NCBI GenBank assembly: GCA_033439265.1
Contig: JAVTVX010000027.1
Coordinates: 8,757,001 to 8,821,000 of the forward strand
Length of the DNA: 64,000 nucleotides
Direction of reading: 5' to 3'
Origin: Dillenia suffruticosa
Lineage: Eukaryota; Streptophyta; Magnoliopsida; Dilleniales; Dilleniaceae
Shown here: one piece after another, positions 47,070 through 58,010 of the stretch
How the letters are laid out: each line of letters opens with the position of its first letter
Position numbering within the stretch: position 1 is the stretch's first letter
Made by a program: the position numbers and the translations under genes
The notes under the pieces: model-generated
What the model was told of the DNA's origin: nothing
Seen by the model: the letters and a program-made list of their open reading frames with translations, nothing else
Databases searched by the model: none

Positions 47070-48287
47070 ATGCCCCTGCCCAGTCCTGCCGTCGATGCAC
47101 TCGGTGTGGTGACTATTGTTTTTGTTTCTCTCTCCGTACTCCTAGGCTTGTTTTGCATTCTTTATACTCTTTACTTTCGTTCCCGCATCCTGAGATCCGG
47201 TTTTGTTCAGCTAAGCTATTTTAATGGCCCTTGGATTGTCCGAATAACTTTTATCCTCTTTGGTATTTGGTGGGGATTTGGTGAAATTGTGCGCTTGAAT
47301 TTGTTGAGGCAAGAAGGAAGGATTTTAAATACACTTGGCCTGAAATGGCAGGAGATTATGTGCAAGTACTACATTGTGTCGAATCTGGGTTTTGCGGAAC
47401 CATGTCTTTTCCTTACTCTCAGCTTTCTTCTTCATGCTTCTTTACAATGGAGGGTTTCGGGTATTTTAACCCAAAAGTGGAACAAGAAGACTACGGGTTA
47501 TGTTCTTTTGTATTGCCTTCCAGTTTTTGTCTTTGATCTTCTCCTTGTTTCGATTGGGCCTAAATTCCAGGATGGAAATGATAACAAGTCAAAATTGCCT
47601 AAGTATTTCACAAATGCTTTTATGTTATTGAGACAGGAAGGCCGACAAGGGATTGCTCTCTGCACTTACCCCTTGCTCAGCACAATACTCCATGGGCTGT
47701 TTGCTACCCTTTTAACTGCATATTTGTTACTGCTCGGAAAGCAGATGGTCTCTTCAGTAATCAACAAGGGGTTGCAGAGGAGAGTATACATGTTGATATT
47801 CTTGGTTTCAAGTTTCCTGCCTTGCAGAGTCCTGTTGCTTGGTTTTTCTGTCTTGTCAATGCCGGAGCATTTTCTGTTTGAAGCTCTTGCCTTTACTGGT
47901 TTCCTCCTGCTATTAGCTTGTATTGTAGTGGGTATCTTTATGCTTGTTTACTTACCGGTGACCGATTCTTTAGCCCTTAGGAAGGGCCTGCAAGATTTTG
48001 AAATGGGGGAAGGAAGATCCGGGTTCTTGATAGATGATCACCAGGACACTGCTTCGCTCATTGCAGCTAATCAAAGTCCTTTAGAAACAGGCACGCCAAC
48101 AAGCCTGGGGAGGATCTCTGATGTTTCAACAAAGCGAGGATCTATATCATTTAGGACTATGATCAAAGATGAGGGTTCCTCTGCAGATATATTTGAGGAA
48201 CTGACCCTCTTTTCTTCTAGCAGAAATAGGCTTTTGTCACCTTCCCCTCCGGAGACGCCAGCCCGCATTCCTCAATTTGAGACATGA
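47070..48287 (+). CDS. Plant 7-transmembrane protein of unknown function (405 aa)
   Basis: A single uninterrupted frame from ATG 47070 (MPLPSPAVDALGVVTIVFV) to TGA. The open frame continues upstream to a TAG at 47,022 without another ATG, so 47070 is the likely start. Seven hydrophobic segments are visible, near residues 10-33 (VVTIVFVSLSVLLGLFCILY), 47-68 (contains WWGFGEIVRL), 100-125, 142-163, 195-222, 237-261 and 265-295, then a Ser/Thr-rich polar tail of about 100 residues ending in TPARIPQFET. Layout and the GPWIVRITFILFGIWWGFGE block recall a plant-only family of predicted GPCR-like or TOM1-like membrane proteins; I cannot name a gene or function. Its leader appears shared with BTAF1. 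Confidence 0.85.
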   Translation: MPLPSPAVDALGVVTIVFVSLSVLLGLFCILYTLYFRSRILRSGFVQLSYFNGPWIVRITFILFGIWWGFGEIVRLNLLRQEGRILNTLGLKWQEIMCKYYIVSNLGFAEPCLFLTLSFLLHASLQWRVSGILTQKWNKKTTGYVLLYCLPVFVFDLLLVSIGPKFQDGNDNKSKLPKYFTNAFMLLRQEGRQGIALCTYPLLSTILHGLFATLLTAYLLLLGKQMVSSVINKGLQRRVYMLIFLVSSFLPCRVLLLGFSVLSMPEHFLFEALAFTGFLLLLACIVVGIFMLVYLPVTDSLALRKGLQDFEMGEGRSGFLIDDHQDTASLIAANQSPLETGTPTSLGRISDVSTKRGSISFRTMIKDEGSSADIFEELTLFSSSRNRLLSPSPPETPARIPQFET

Positions 48288-48600
48288 GAGCATCACATCC
48301 CCTTTCCTCTACCCCCCCCCCCCCAAACAAAAAAAAACCACAAAAAAAGAAAAGAAACACTACCTTAGAAATGAAAAGCAGGAGGAAAAGAAAAACTTTT
48401 GTTTGGTTTTTTTTTCTCTCTATTTATATCTTAGTGTGCTTTTTTGTCCTTATTGTTACTGTTGTGCTGCTAGTTATTGCTGTTACTATTAAATGGAGAG
48501 GAGTTGATCTTTTTTTCTTCAAAAGAAAGAAAGTGGTACGAAAAAGGTGATATGTAAAAGAGATAGTTCATCTAACAGGTTATAAATAAGGGCTCTATTT
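48288..48600 (+). other. 3' flank of the 7-TM gene (likely 3' UTR)
   Basis: Begins with a C14 run followed by A-rich DNA (48,311-48,345), then T-rich sequence. A poly(A) site cannot be fixed. Confidence 0.35.
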
Positions 48601-48619
48601 GGTTCAAAGATAGGACTTG

Positions 48620-48732
48620 CAAGGCCCCACGGGGATGGTTTAGTGGTTACGGTATTCCTCCCCAACCCTTCCGGATTCAAATATATGTGTAACCCTCCCC
48701 CGCCCCCCCCCCCCCCCCCCCAAAAAAAAAAA
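48620..48732 (+). mobile_element. tRNA-derived SINE
   Basis: A box A-like TGGTTTAGTGGTTA and a box B-like GGATTCAAAT, then a tail of C-run plus A11. Near-identical duplications flank it (GATAGGACTTG at 48,609-48,619 and GATTGGACTTG at 48,733-48,743). Confidence 0.75.
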
Positions 48733-48743
48733 GATTGGACTTG

Positions 48744-50062
48744 GGAGGAAACAAGCTAGCTTCGCTGCTGCCATTTGTTTTGTCTCTTTTATTCCTCACC
48801 TTTCATTATCTCTACAAGACTGAATGTCTCAACCATCATTTAATTAGAGAGAGAGAGAGAGAGGGTTTTATAGCTCCAGCATGCTGATTGATTGTTTCGT
48901 TTGTTAAAGGGTATTTCTATCACAGTTGTTATGTTCCACCTCAAAACAGCATTGCTTTCTGTGTGAGCTGTGAAGTTGTAGGTGTATGAATGTGCTTTTG
49001 GTCACATGATGCTTAATGAAATAGCAACCATTGCAAGAAGCAGCTAATGCTTGGCTTTGGTCGATGATCCACTGCTCTGTTTGTTTATTTACATTTTCTT
49101 TTTATTATTTATTTATTTATTTTTATTGTTTAGAATTTAAAGAATTATTTGTACTGCTGTTTGGGGAAATTGAAGAGCCCCCTGTTTCCTCTCTCCAGGA
49201 AATAACTTTGTCACAACTTAAAAGACTGGAAATTTTCGCTCCTCATTCAACTACTTTATTGCTCCAAAATGAGACGCTTTGTTGCGATTTATGATTTTTT
49301 TTTTAATAATCGATCTGTATCCGAAATTATATTCTGATTAATTCAATCAAAGCATTGTCGGTTTAATTTAGAGGAAATTTTTTCATTTCATTTCCAATTT
49401 CTAATCTGAGACTTGCTTAAACGATTTAATATCCTTACTCATTAGATCAGTCTAATGGTCTGATTTATGGCTTATATGCCGATGAATTGGACATAAGTTT
49501 CTGATTACAGAGAGAATGACCAGACCATAATAATCCATGTTCTTTCGGCTTGATACCATCCCTCATTTGATATTTGTAATTGAAGCTCATGATGCCAACC
49601 GCAAGATATCCATCACTTTTGGTGGGCAAGTGGACACCCCAAATGCTGTGCCTTTGCAAAAAAAAAAAAAAAAATGCACACTTATATCTATGTTTCCTTC
49701 AGTTAACAACTTACAAGATTAAGGTACAAAGACAAGTTTCCTTTTTTGGGCTTATTAGGAGGGTCGTGCGGCATAGATGTACTCAATAGGGAGTAACCTC
49801 TCTTATTTAATTATCAAATCTTGTAACCATTAAAATTCGAACTTAGTCTATGGAAAAAGTTGCTTGGATATACAAGTTCCACCTCGCTATACACGACGCC
49901 CCCACCCCCAAAATTTATTCCCTTGGCCTTTTTTTTTTTCTTCCGACTCCATAGAAATTCTTCATTGTTGCACCATGCTCAGCCAGGGTTAACCAAAAGA
50001 CCGAAGAACTAATCCCAACTTGGGCTTTTAATCAAATTAAGGCCCATAGCAAGCCTTTTTTT
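48744..50062. other. Intergenic DNA without recognised genes
   Basis: Contains a GA microsatellite near 48,846-48,864, an ATTT run near 49,100-49,130 and an A15 run near 49,659. Short open frames are not gene-like. Confidence 0.4.
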
Positions 50063-50269
50063 CAGTATTTTTAAAACCTGACTGAATCAGCCGGTTCGAT
50101 AAAAAACTGTTATATAGTTCGTTTCAGTTTTTATTATTAAAGCAGATAAAATCAAATGCGATTAATACTGTTTAAAACTAGTCAAAATTAATAAAAGTGG
50201 TGAACCATTCAAAACGGTATATAAAAAAATATGGATTTTATTTTATTTTAAAATATATAATATATAAAT

Positions 50270-50312
<43 letters not shown>

Positions 50313-50425
50313 CATTATGATTATGTCATTCGGTTCGTAAAACGGTCTAACCGATCTAACCAATGAATCAATGAACCGATATGTAGGTGAGTTGTTTACC
50401 GATTCGGTTTTAAAAACTTTGCTTT
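50063..50425. mobile_element. MITE-like element, hAT type by termini
   Basis: The left end CAGTATTTTTAAAACCTGAC and the reverse complement of the right end (GCAAAGTTTTTAAAACCGAA) are similar imperfect inverted repeats. The interior repeats CGGTTCG/CCGATTCGG words and holds an AT dinucleotide run (about 50,279-50,310). The target duplication was not resolved. Confidence 0.45.
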
Positions 50426-50726
50426 TTTCCCTCGGGCAAGCACTCTCGTCTCTCGAGCACCAATACTGCAATCTCTCTCTCTCTCTCTCTCTCTCCCCTC
50501 TCTCTTTCATGACAACTTACTTGTCAGCCCGGCGAAACCAACCTACTTCTCTCTATCATTTGTAGGTCAGATCGTGGTACCTAGCAGTAGGGCTTGATCA
50601 TCAACACCCAACGTCAAGTCCATCTCAAGTCTAAAACACTCCTTGCAAGTAATGGAAAAGTGACCTATTTTGGAGCTCAATAGAACATAAGACCCAATGG
50701 AGGCAATTCATTTTATTGCTAAATGC

Positions 50727-51380
50727 ACAAATGTAAAGCCTAAGGGCATGCTTGGTCCATCCCTGTATTATTATTTTTATACATAGGGGAGACTCGAATT
50801 TGAGATCTCTAAAGAAAAACGAAACAGTACCAATTGAGTTATAACTCATTAGTATGCTGGGTCCATCTTCAACATATGCACACCATAAACATTAAGAGCA
50901 TACCGATTCCATCTCGACAAATAAGCAAACATGAAGTCTAATTATAGGAGTGCAGTGTCCATCATAGCAAATGAAGAAGCATAATACCTAAGGACTTGCT
51001 CAGGCAATCTTCAACAAATACACAATTGTAGGGCTTAAGGGCTTGCTCTGTTCTCGTCAGTGTATGAGCATAATTCCCTAGGGCAAATCCGTCCATCTCA
51101 AACATAAAACCAAGTGGGCCATTTTTTAAAAAAATGAATGAACATAAAGCCTAACGGTGTGCTTGACCTATCTCAGCAAATGAATCTAAAGCCTAAGGAA
51201 ATGCTTGGTCCATCTCAATGGACAAATGAAAAACCTAAAGGCAAATGAACTAGGATAAGCATCAAGACTAAGGGCATGCTCGGTTGATCTTAACAAATAA
51301 ACGAACATAAAGATTAATAGCGTGTTTGGTCTATCTTCAGAAAATGCTTGAGCATAAAGCCTAAGGGCATGCTTTCTTAC
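50727..51380 (+). repeat. Diverged minisatellite, unit about 45-60 bp
   Basis: A unit built on CATAAAGCCTAAGGGCATG, then CTTGGTCCATCTCAACAAAT, recurs about ten times with heavy divergence (clear copies start near 50,733, 51,140, 51,190, 51,265, 51,310 and 51,350). It is interrupted by a SINE at 50,762-50,853. A weak beginning may lie near 50,590. Confidence 0.7.
50762..50853 (-). mobile_element. tRNA-derived SINE inserted in the minisatellite
   Basis: The minus strand reads a box A-like TAACTCAATTGGTA and a box B-like AAATTCGAGTC followed by a T/A-rich tail. Flanks ATGCTTGGTCCATC (50,748-50,761) and ATGCTGGGTCCATC (50,854-50,867) look like a target duplication, although they are also minisatellite words. 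Confidence 0.6.
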
Positions 51381-51459
51381 TTTTCACTCAAATGAATTGT
51401 CTAATTTATTAATAGAATTTTAATTTTGGTAATTAAGAAATTTTATTAACTCTGTCATG

Positions 51460-54410
51460 GCCGATTCCAAGTTTGGGTAAAGAAGAAGAGTTGTAATAGA
51501 TTGACAGTCAACTAAAATCCAGTCAAAACCAAAATTAGAGACAATTATAGGAAATTCGTCAGGACATTTCCTTCTCAATTACGCATTGCATCATATTCTG
51601 TATGTAGTGACAAGTTAGCAAGGGTCTCTAGGGCATCACCCAGAAGCGACGCGCAATATTGCCGCCTGGATGTGGTGTCAAATAAGTAAGGGTTTCCGAA
51701 TTTATGTAAACGTGTGCAAGTAAAGAAGTTAGTTCATAAAAATAAAATTTGTCTAACCACTTAAAATATAAGATCCTTAATGACTAGACGGAGATTTAAT
51801 ATTATGTATCTCCAAAAAATTAAATGGGTGGGGAAGAAGGTTAGAGAAGTAGAGCTTTATGGCCATAAATTTTGGTACACGTGTAAGGATAAACTAAGAA
51901 TTAGGCAGGAATAATTGTCTATAAGGAATTACAAGAGGATATAGTGGAGAAAAAAAGAAATGGAGATAAAATTTGGCTACTCAAGTTAATTAGTGGAAAA
52001 GACGTAATTAATGTAGTTAGCGTTTATATTCCTCAAATAAGTATAAATACAATTATGATCTAAATGAATTTATCCAAACTATACATAGTGGTGAAAAGTT
52101 ATTTATTAGAGGAAATCTAAATGATCATGTCAGTGATAACAATGAGGGATTTGAAATCATATATGAAAACTTTGGTTTTGTTAGTAAGAACGAGACATGG
52201 GTATTATTTTAGAATTTGTTACGACATTTGATTTGATATTCATAGATACTTTTCCCAAAAAAAGAGAGTCATATGTAGTTACATACAAAAATAGATCGAA
52301 TGTTAGCCAAATAGATTTTTTTCTTATCAGGAGGGGTTATAGAATAATCTATAGAGATTGCAAGGCTATACGAAGAAAGAGTGTGGTAACTCAATATAGG
52401 CTTTTAGTTTTAAATGTGCGTGTGCCGATAAGGTAAAAGAAGTATGGTCAACTTTTGGTGCCAAAAATAAAAGGTGGAATCTGAAAAAAGAAAAAAGTGA
52501 TGATGTTTAGAGAAAAATTAATTCAAATAGCTACTTGATCTACTAATGATGATTCGGAAACTATATGGATAGAAATATCTAATAATATTAAGCAAAAATC
52601 ACAACAATGGAATAAGGAAAAACAAACTACTATATGAGTCAAACAACAGTTTTATAGGAAATTTAAAATTAAGAAAGATAGCGATGCATTTGAGAAGTAC
52701 AAGAATGCAAAAAAATTAAAGTAAAATAAAATAAAAATTAAGGTAAAAAAATTTATTCGTAAATCAAAAAGTAAAGTATATAATGAATTATATAAGAAAT
52801 TAGAAACTAAAGATGTAGAAAAATAGATTTACAAAATTTTCAAACTAAAGGATAGGAAGGGAAAAGATTTAAATAGTGTTAGTTGTATTGAGAGTGAAAC
52901 TAATAATGTTTTTATATGGAATGAAGACATAAGAAAACGTTAAAAGGATTATTTTGATAATCTCTTTAACATTGAGGGTGTAAAAGATATCGATAATATC
53001 ACGACATCTATAAAGGAGATCAATGAAGAATTTAAACATAAAATTCATCCTCACGAAATAAGGGAAACCTTAAAGAAAAAAAAAAACTATAGGAGCCGAT
53101 GGCATCTTTATGAGTATGGAAGTGTCTGGGTAAAATGAGGATACGAATGTTGACGAATCTTTTTAACAAATCAAGAAAATGTCTCAAACATGGAAGGGGA
53201 ATATAGTTATACCGTTATATAAGAATAAAGAAGACTTATAAAATTGTTTTAATTACAGGGAAATTAATCTTAATAGTCATATTATTAAATTAGGGGAGAA
53301 AGTGATGGACTATAAATTGATATTAGATGTAAATGTGTCTCAAAATCAATTTAAATTAATTCTATGATGACCTACCATCGAACCCATTAAGTTGCTCAAA
53401 TATTTGATGGAGATATTTAAAAAACAAAAGAGAGATTTGTATATGGTGTTCGTTGATCTAGAAAAAGCATACGATAGGCTTCTCAAAGATATACTGTGGT
53501 GAACGTTGATGAAAAAAGAGATCTCATTGAAATATATTGATCTTATAAAAAATATGATGAGAGAACTGTTATCAATGTAAGAATTGTAGGAGATTTAAAT
53601 AATAACTTTCCAATTAATATTTTAAATCACCTTCTTTTTACAATTGTGATGAATGAAATAACAAAAAATATCCTAAATGAAATATCATGATGCATGCTTT
53701 TTACAGGTGATATAATATTGGTCAATAAAAATAGAGAGAATATTAGTACTAAATTGACGTTATGGAATGATACACTAGAATTTAAAGAATTCTTATAGAG
53801 TTCGTAAAAAATCGAGTATATGAAATATACGTTTGATGACAATCATTAGAATAAGGAAGAAATAATTAAATTAAAATGACAAGATGTATTAAAGAATGAA
53901 TGTGAATCTAGGATCCAAATGGGTTGGAAGAAATAGAGAAGTGCATCTATAATTCTTTGCGATCACACGATACCATTGTAGTTGAAAGAAAAGTTTTATA
54001 GAATCACAATACGACCTGCATTACTATATGACATCAAGTGTTGAACTATTAAATAACAATAAAAACATAAAATGACTATAATTGAAATGAAAATATTCAA
54101 ATAGATGCGTAATAAAATTAGAAAAACTAGGGTTAGAAATAAAGAGATATACACTATAACTTTAATTGTAGATAAAATGAGATAATGTCGTTTAAATTGA
54201 TTTGGGTATGTGTAATAAAAACCCAAAAATGCACCAATTAGGAGCGAAACTTTAAATATAAGAAATTTAATAAGACGTCGGGTAACTCGTTAAAAATCTA
54301 AATACAAATTATTCGTAAAGATTTGATCGTTAATAGTTTAGTTAAAAATGATTTTAGATAGAAATTAATGATATAATAAAATGAAATCATTGACTTATTA
54401 TCATTATTAT
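51460..54410 (+). mobile_element. Degenerate RTE-like LINE, near full length
   Basis: Endonuclease-type blocks come first (SVYIPQISINT near 52,020; FDLIFIDTFPKKRESYVVTY and SQIDFFLIRRG at 52,210-52,345; RLLVLNVRVP near 52,400). RT blocks follow: LYMVFVDLEKAYDRL near 53,435-53,480, a TKLTLWNDTLEFKEF-like block near 53,750, and ALLYDIKC and VDKMR.CRL near 54,020-54,190. Stops and frameshifts are everywhere. It belongs to the same broad family as the fragments at 18,270, 25,960 and 46,380. Confidence 0.8.
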
Positions 54411-55171
54411 TATTTTCAACAAATAGTTAATTTTTACTTGTCTTTTTTTATTATTTTATTGTTTATTTTTTAGTATTATTTTCTCTATTTTTTATTTTTA
54501 AGTTTTAATTAAGGCCTTTTTTTTTTTACCCAAAAAAAAGATATTCTTACTCACATTGTGCGTCAAACTCTAAACCTAAGGTCAAGAGCTAAAAGTGAGT
54601 AAAGAATAACAATGAATCATATGATATGATTTCTTGGTATCCAAAGTATAGCCTACACAAAGACCACAACAGTCCCTCATTTCAAAACTTTTCATTAACC
54701 ATATAGATATAAGCGTGAACGATCTCCTGTCACCTCAAATTTGGTGGTCCTCCATATGGTGGGAGGTGATTTGTTGTTGGTGAGTTGGACGTGTGATGTG
54801 TCTTTTTTTTGTGTGGGTTGGAGTAGGTTGGACGAAAGAATGGTCCCACAACTCCATCACCATGTGTCCTGCTACGCTCTCTCTCTCTCCACCGCTACCT
54901 ATCAACTTGTGTTTTCTTGTACTCTCTCTCTCTCTCAAATATTTTCATTTTAAAACACCCACGTGACATCTTCTCTCTAACTTCTCAAATTTAATATTTT
55001 CACCATCCTTTCTAATCATTTAACCATTTTCTATATGGTGAGTTGGAGTGTGTTGGGCACTAAGATGATCTATCTTCTCACATTTACAAGGACCAAAAAA
55101 TCTGGGATTTGTATCTCTCTCTAAGTAAAGTAAATGGACATGCAATTCCACTATATCATACAGATTAGTTA
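54411..55171. other. Intergenic DNA, AT-rich then CT-rich
   Basis: CT runs near 54,878-54,890 and 54,924-54,937. No gene was recognised. Confidence 0.4.
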
Positions 55172-55720
55172 AGGAGAGTGGTGTGCTATAATCTTGATGA
55201 TCGTGGTATATGGAAGCCGTTCATCTATACTCTTTATCTCTCTCTTTCTCTCTCTATATAAGTGGGGCAAATGGATATAGGAAGGTGATTATTAAACTGA
55301 TTATGCTCTCTCTCTTTTTCTCTTGCTCTCTCTCAGTGGGGCAAATGAAGATGGTCAGGTGCTCATTATGGAAGCCATTCCTTTGTTATGGAGGTTTGAG
55401 TTGTCTTTCCCACTTTTAAACATTTGTTTTATTTGAAGTTTGTTATGCTAGCTAATTCCAATAATGTTTTTTCTCAACTCATTGAGGAAAGTGGTGTGCC
55501 TAATGATGATCATGGTGTATGGAAGCAATTTCTTTATTTTGAAGTTTTGTGTTTTTGAACATTTGCTTTGCTTGACGTTTGTTTTACTACTCTTCATGTT
55601 TATTGTTGATTCCAAAAAGGTTTTCTTTTTTTTTTCTTTTTTTTTTTTCAGTTCCTGTTGAGGAGAGTGGTGTCGTTAATGATGATCGTAGTATATGGAA
55701 GTCATTTCTCTGTTGTAAAA
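55172..55720 (+). repeat. Diverged direct repeats, about 160-177 bp unit
   Basis: The block GAGGAGAGTGGTGT, a TAATGATGATCGTGG-like word, then TATGGAAGCCATTTCT recurs near 55,172, 55,340 (partial), 55,484 and 55,661, each copy followed by pyrimidine-rich or TTTG-rich sequence. Confidence 0.6.
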
Positions 55721-55982
55721 AAACTTGTGTTTGCTTTTTCTGTTGTTAAAAAATAATAAATTTTTTAAAATTTTAACACAACCTTTTTATTTGTGTTTTT
55801 TATTTTTATTTATTTATATGTTTTAAGTAAAGGGAAAATAGCATCGCCTAGAGGTATGTGGAAAATAAGTGCCAAGAAGTAAATGAAAAATAATGTATCG
55901 AGAAAAAAATAGGGTAATGTATCTCTCAATTGACCAAGCAAGAAAAAAAAAACAAAGAGAGTTAAAAAAAAACCGAAGAGTG

Positions 55983-56210
55983 GACCAAAGAAAACACCTT
56001 GGTCAACCAAAGCCCTTCCTTGGTCAACTATGAAAGGCGGTCCACCTAGGACCTCCTTCTGTCGACCAAAGAAAACACCTTGGTCGACCAAAGCCCTTCC
56101 TTGATCGACTATCAAAGGCCGTTCTGTTGACCGAGCATCTCACTTTGGTCCACCAAAGCTTGGACATGAGTTGACCAAGACCACTCTTCTGTCGACCAAA
56201 AAAGGATATT
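55983..56210 (+). repeat. 80-bp tandem repeat with TTGGTCGACCAA palindromes
   Basis: GACCAAAGAAAACACCTTGG starts at 55,983 and again at 56,063, followed in both by ACCAAAGCCCTTCCTTG and an ACTAT.AAAGGC word. A third partial copy (TTCTGTCGACCAAA) lies near 56,187. Confidence 0.75.
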
Positions 56211-56525
56211 GGACCACTCAAATGGTATTTTGTTGTGATTCATTTTATTTTAATGATTTGCCTAGGATAATAAAATTAAAAAATCTAGAAAATAAATGAT
56301 GAACCCAAAAACATCATAAACCCCTTGCAAATATAAACAAATTAGTAAAAAAATGGTGAAGACTTGAAGAACGTCTCATGAAAAGTTAATCACCGCACAA
56401 ATAAGACATGTAAACATACAATATTTAAAAATTAAATTGCTTGATAAATATAATGAATACATATAAGTATAACAAATACATGGTATACAATTACAACTCA
56501 AACCTTAATTTTTCTAAGAGATTTC

Positions 56526-57024
56526 TGTAGGTTATATATGCCCATTGTGGGGCATTTTGGTAAGAATGAGATAATGGGGTAACTCCCATTATTACTTACC
56601 AAGATTAACCATGCATTTTGGGTAACCCCCCACCAATTAAGTAAATTGATCTCTCCTTCCTTCTGTGTAAGGCAACATTTTGAGATAGGATGATTCCTAC
56701 CTTGTGAGTGGAGAGCATCCATGGGCAACCATGAAGGTGGCTAGGGTTCTGCACTTCTCTAGAGAGAGAAAATAGTTAGAGAGATGGAGATTTTCGCGTA
56801 GGAAAATCTCCCATCGTCAGACGATTCACCGGACATGAGGATTGCGGTGTTGTGATGCTGTGGTGGTGATTCGACTAACCTCGTGATCACCATCCGACCG
56901 TGAGATCCGTTCGAGGGACATCGCGACACGGTGGATTTTGGAGACTGCCCTATCGAGGTATTTATCCCAAAAAAAATTCCGATCTATTTAATTTACGCTT
57001 CTGCATGTGCAATTAAATCCAACA
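56526..57024 (+). repeat. 5' LTR of the copia element (499 bp)
   Basis: Starts TGTAGGTTAT and ends ATCCAACA, directly followed by T and the PBS. It contains the element's own promoter by family knowledge; a TATA box was not assigned. Confidence 0.95.
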
Positions 57025-57559
57025 TTGGTATCAGAGCAGTCGTTGGATTTAATTTAATAATTTTCGGAATTATTTTTGGGTTTTTAAAATTTTGGGGTCC
57101 GGATCACGGATGAGTTTCGTGAATCCGAGAACACTGCAAGAATACCCATGGTCCAGGGATTACAAACATATTTTTTATTTAATTTTCGGAGCATGTTTGG
57201 GCCATGAAATGTCGGGTCGAAGTATGCGACCGTACGGACATAAAAACCCTAGATCTATGGCTTTAGAGGGCGGATCGATGCATGAAAATGATATAAATGA
57301 GTTCCTTGCATCTAGATCTACGATTTTATATATTTTATTGTGTGATTTGGGTGCCGAAAACTTGGATTTCCGAATGGCCGCGGAGGGCCGCGACTGGGGT
57401 GGTTGAATCCCACCATTTTTTGGGTTTGAATCCTCCAAAAATCGAGTGTAGGATGTTTGGAGGATGCCCACAAATATTTTCCAGTCGAAAAATGTAAGAA
57501 AAAACAGCCGGAATTGAGTTTTCCAGAAAACGGGTCGAAAAACCCGTTGCATGACCCAT

Positions 57560-58010
57560 CGGGCGAAGAAAACCCGACCTAGACCCGCGGGCGCGTGACA
57601 CACACGCGCCAGAAGGCGCGTCTGACTGGCGCGTGTATGACACACCCCACACAGGCGCGTGAACAGGCAGGGGGTCAGCGGTCGGGTCGGACCCTAACCT
57701 GGACCGACCCGCAAACCGACCCGACCCGGTCGGGTCGGACCGTTGACCGGGTCAACGGGTCAACCCTGACCCGTTGACCGACCCGATCTTACCCCGGCTC
57801 AAGGCGGCTCAGCGCGTGAGGGCGCGTGAGCAGCGCGCCGCGACTGGGCGCGCGTGAGCCGAGCCGGCCCTGGCGCGTGGCAACGCGTGAAGGCGCGTGG
57901 CAGCGCGTGGAGGCTCACCGCCGGCGCGTGGAGGCGTGCGGCGGCGCGTGGATCGCACCGCCGGCGAGCGGCGGCGCGTGTGGGCCCCGGGTGGCGCGTG
58001 AAGTCGCTCA
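57560..58010 (+). repeat. GC-rich GGCGCGTG-type repeat in the copia leader
   Basis: GGCGCGTG and close variants occur more than ten times in about 450 bp, together with GGGTCGGACC/CCGACCCG and GGGTCAACGGGTCAACC words. The C+G content is strikingly higher than in the rest of the window. It lies between the PBS and gag, where no protein domain is recognised. Confidence 0.8.

Noticed and set aside
47030..47536. Other-frame ORFs over the 7-TM gene
   Set aside because: Shadows of the 405-codon frame without domain or composition support.
50727..51380. CRISPR-like array
   Set aside because: Plant nuclear DNA with diverged units and irregular spacing; it is a minisatellite.
54735..54953. Overlapping 67- and 70-codon ORFs
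   Set aside because: Driven by CT/GA low complexity; no splice or family support.
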